In this document: positions 62,480 to 64,000 of the stretch, piece after piece
Layout of the letters: each line of letters starts with the position of its first letter
How positions within the stretch are numbered: position 1 is the stretch's first letter
Assembly: GCF_013359755.1 (NCBI RefSeq)
Contig: NZ_JABMCJ010000094.1
Location: 682,001 to 746,000 of the forward strand
Source: Tardiphaga robiniae
GTDB taxonomy: Bacteria > Pseudomonadota > Alphaproteobacteria > Rhizobiales > Xanthobacteraceae
Length of the DNA stretch: 64,000 bases
Direction of reading: 5' to 3'
Made by a program: the position numbers and the translations under genes
Notes under the pieces: model-generated
Databases searched by the model: none
Told to the model about the DNA's origin: nothing
What the model saw: only the letters and a program-made list of their open reading frames with translations

Positions 62480-63205
62480 TCATCGTCGGGTCTCGCGGCA
62501 GCCGGCGGCTTCGGCCTCTTCTTTAGAGCAAAACCAGCGTGTTCCCTTGCTGATCCGCATGCTGATCTTGGCATACCAGCGGCTTTCGGGCGTGTGGTAG
62601 ATGCAGACGCCGGCCCGGTTGACGTTGCCCTTGATCCGGCAGGCTGGAGACGGCGCCACGTGGCCGGATGCCGAGGCCAGCAGGATCGGCAAGGCATCCT
62701 CCGGAGGCTTGATCGAGCCAAGAATGGTGGTTTTCTTGTTGCGTACGCGCCAGTCCCAGGGCGCAAAGAACGCGCCGGCCCAAAGTCCGGCCTTGGCCTC
62801 ACGTGCGGCTTTCTCGTCGGCATCATAGGCATGCGAGAAGCGCACATAGGAAAGCGCCCAGCCGCTCTTCACCATCCATTGGCTGATGTCCTCGCCGTCC
62901 ACCTCGCATTTGGCGACCGAGCGACCGAAGCGATCGGTCCGTAGCACGTGGCAGGTCCAGCTCTTGTCGCCGACATGTTCAACAAGCGCTTCATGCGCTG
63001 CGACACCGCAGGTCCAGCGCTCGCCGGCGGCATTCAGGCACAACTGATCGAGGCCGGGCGAGTCCATGCCGGCGAGCCGGATGCGGGTCGCGCCAATGGT
63101 CATCTGGTCGCCATCGCGAATCTTCGGCACCCCGGTCACGTCGGCGGCCTGCGCCAGTGCGGGAATGCAAAGCATCGCGATAAAAAGTGAGAAGGTGCGG
63201 AACAT
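62480..63205 (-). CDS. Exported thermonuclease (SNase) family protein
   Basis: 241 aa from ATG 63205; an in-frame ATG at 63235 would add 10 residues. The N-terminal signal (FRTFSLFIAMLCIPALAQA) exports it. The SNase OB-fold is visible: VPKIRDGDQMTIGATRIRLA, GMDSPGLDQLC, and HVLRTDRFGRSVAKCEVDG with the catalytic Arg region. A C-terminal Cys-containing part of about 90 residues (residues 150-240) goes beyond the core. It probably cuts DNA/RNA in the periplasm; the extension is of unknown function. Confidence 0.85.
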   Translation of the reverse strand: MFRTFSLFIAMLCIPALAQAADVTGVPKIRDGDQMTIGATRIRLAGMDSPGLDQLCLNAAGERWTCGVAAHEALVEHVGDKSWTCHVLRTDRFGRSVAKCEVDGEDISQWMVKSGWALSYVRFSHAYDADEKAAREAKAGLWAGAFFAPWDWRVRNKKTTILGSIKPPEDALPILLASASGHVAPSPACRIKGNVNRAGVCIYHTPESRWYAKISMRISKGTRWFCSKEEAEAAGCRETRR

Positions 63206-63319
63206 GCGCTTCGAACCGTTTGATTGCAAAATCATGACGACAATCCGGAGACAGTGCGGGCATTTCGCCGCCCATGCCAGCGCGGTCGCTCCTTCATACC
63301 TTCAACTTCGCGCGATGAC

Positions 63320-64000
63320 CTATGCCGCGTGGCCATTCATCATTCTCCGCCGCGCCAGCGCGAGACCCATCAGCACGAAGGCTGAGGTCACTTCGGGACC
63401 GCCGACGAGAATCCGTGTCGGCGTTTTCATCTTGTTCCATTCATAGGCCTTGAACGGACCCTTGCGGCCACCTTCGCCTGTTGCCGTGATGATGCAGCGC
63501 AGCGCAGGTGCGAAATGCGCGAGCTCACCGCCGAGATGTCCGAGCGCGATCAGTGCGAGTGCCGCATCGAAAGTATTCATCTCGCGCGCAATCAACTCAT
63601 CCTGCACATAAGCGAGAACACGCAGGCGAATGAAGTCGAACGTGCCGTCGGTGTCTATGGCCTGTTGTGTTGCGGCTGGCAGCTCACGGAAGGCCGCATA
63701 GCAGCGGCCGAAATAGGCGCTGTAGAGCTCTGGCAGATAGTAGATGTGCGATTTCGGATCGGCGAAGGCGCCGGATGCCACAAGGCGGCGCTGGAAGCCG
63801 ATGATCCGCTGCATCGTTTCCAGACGTGTCGGTGTTTCCATCACCTTCCAGCGGACGAGATTCCGGAACGAGACTTCGAGCACGTCGAGATTAAGTGTCG
63901 GATCGAGATCGTTGCCGTAGGGCCGCTCGCCCGCGAGATTGTCGATCCAGGTGACGATGGCGCCGTCATAGTCGATATGGTCGTTGAGCGGCACGGTGAC
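63320..64000 (-). CDS. Unrecognised, helix-rich protein, 5' end beyond the window
   Basis: At least 227 codons, open to the right edge; a GTG at 63994 is an in-frame start but the frame continues, so the true start is probably outside. The visible product is soluble and mainly helical (VLEVSFRNLVRWKVMETPTR, LPELYSAYFGRCYAAF, AALALIALGHLGGELAHFA). I do not recognise the family. It runs in the same direction as the nuclease and LssY_C genes, separated by 114 bp from the nuclease. Confidence 0.65.
   Translation of the reverse strand, partial: VTVPLNDHIDYDGAIVTWIDNLAGERPYGNDLDPTLNLDVLEVSFRNLVRWKVMETPTRLETMQRIIGFQRRLVASGAFADPKSHIYYLPELYSAYFGRCYAAFRELPAATQQAIDTDGTFDFIRLRVLAYVQDELIAREMNTFDAALALIALGHLGGELAHFAPALRCIITATGEGGRKGPFKAYEWNKMKTPTRILVGGPEVTSAFVLMGLALARRRMMNGHAA

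Noticed and set aside
1-64000. tRNA, rRNA, CRISPR arrays, transposons, prophage and toxin-antitoxin genes
   Set aside because: No cloverleaf-like sequence, regular direct-repeat array, transposase or integrase motif was seen on either strand by reading; a dedicated scan was not possible.

Overview
The window looks like a stretch of chromosome from an alphaproteobacterium of the Bradyrhizobium/Rhodopseudomonas/Tardiphaga group (Nitrobacteraceae). The sequence is GC-rich with strong third-position GC. Several LivHMGF-type importers sit next to catabolic enzymes, and FixL/FixJ-like regulators are present. The intergenic palindromes are of the kind seen in this family (gcaatccag elements, cctctcccc hairpins). 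The genus assignment is inference. I saw no rRNA, tRNA, CRISPR array, transposase, integrase or phage gene.

Layout. (1) 1-6101: an operon with the 3' end of a molybdenum hydroxylase large subunit, a complete branched-chain-type ABC importer (binding protein, LivH, LivM, LivG, LivF) and a CoxG-like protein; this reads as uptake and hydroxylation of an unknown, probably aromatic or heterocyclic, compound. (2) 6114-10000: a LysR regulator divergent from mmsA, then a sorbosone-dehydrogenase-like beta-propeller protein. (3) 10098-13972: a lone receiver protein, a LuxR-type response regulator and its overlapping membrane histidine kinase, an AraC regulator and a small secreted protein. (4) 14156-25026: a nitrilase convergent with an eight-gene operon coding for a formamidase, a TauBC/SsuBC-type ABC permease and ATPase, a dihydroorotase/hydantoinase-like enzyme, an SDR, a binding protein, a deaminase-type amidohydrolase and a second, paralogous binding protein, read from a leader shared with a divergent LysR gene. 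The two binding-protein genes carry duplicated leaders. This is my best candidate for an undescribed system: uptake and stepwise hydrolysis of a nitrogen-rich, probably cyclic-amide, compound.

(5) 25116-29852: an ABC-F ATPase, then an Lrp regulator divergent from alanine racemase and D-amino-acid dehydrogenase (the dad locus), flanked on both sides by related palindromes. (6) 30027-42333: a GMC oxidoreductase, an AraC regulator, two convergent single-subunit molybdopterin oxidoreductases sharing one terminator hairpin, an Old Yellow Enzyme, a YdeP/FdhF-type molybdopterin oxidoreductase and an MFS transporter. (7) 42467-49905: a small unknown protein, a GST with a C-terminal extension, a second complete Liv-type importer operon and a mercuric-reductase-like flavoprotein. 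(8) 49913-64000: a small membrane protein, an SDR, a CPA1 Na+/H+ antiporter, a GT4 glycosyltransferase divergent from an ABC exporter, a glycogen-debranching-type glucosidase, a PRC-barrel protein with an MFS transporter, an alanine-glyoxylate-type aminotransferase, an LssY_C protein, a secreted nuclease and an unrecognised protein running off the right edge.

Overall the region is a metabolically versatile island of import-and-degrade modules, each with its own regulator. Functions are assigned from motifs and gene order only; no database search was run, and the substrates of both Liv importers, the Tau-type importer and the molybdo-enzymes are unknown.
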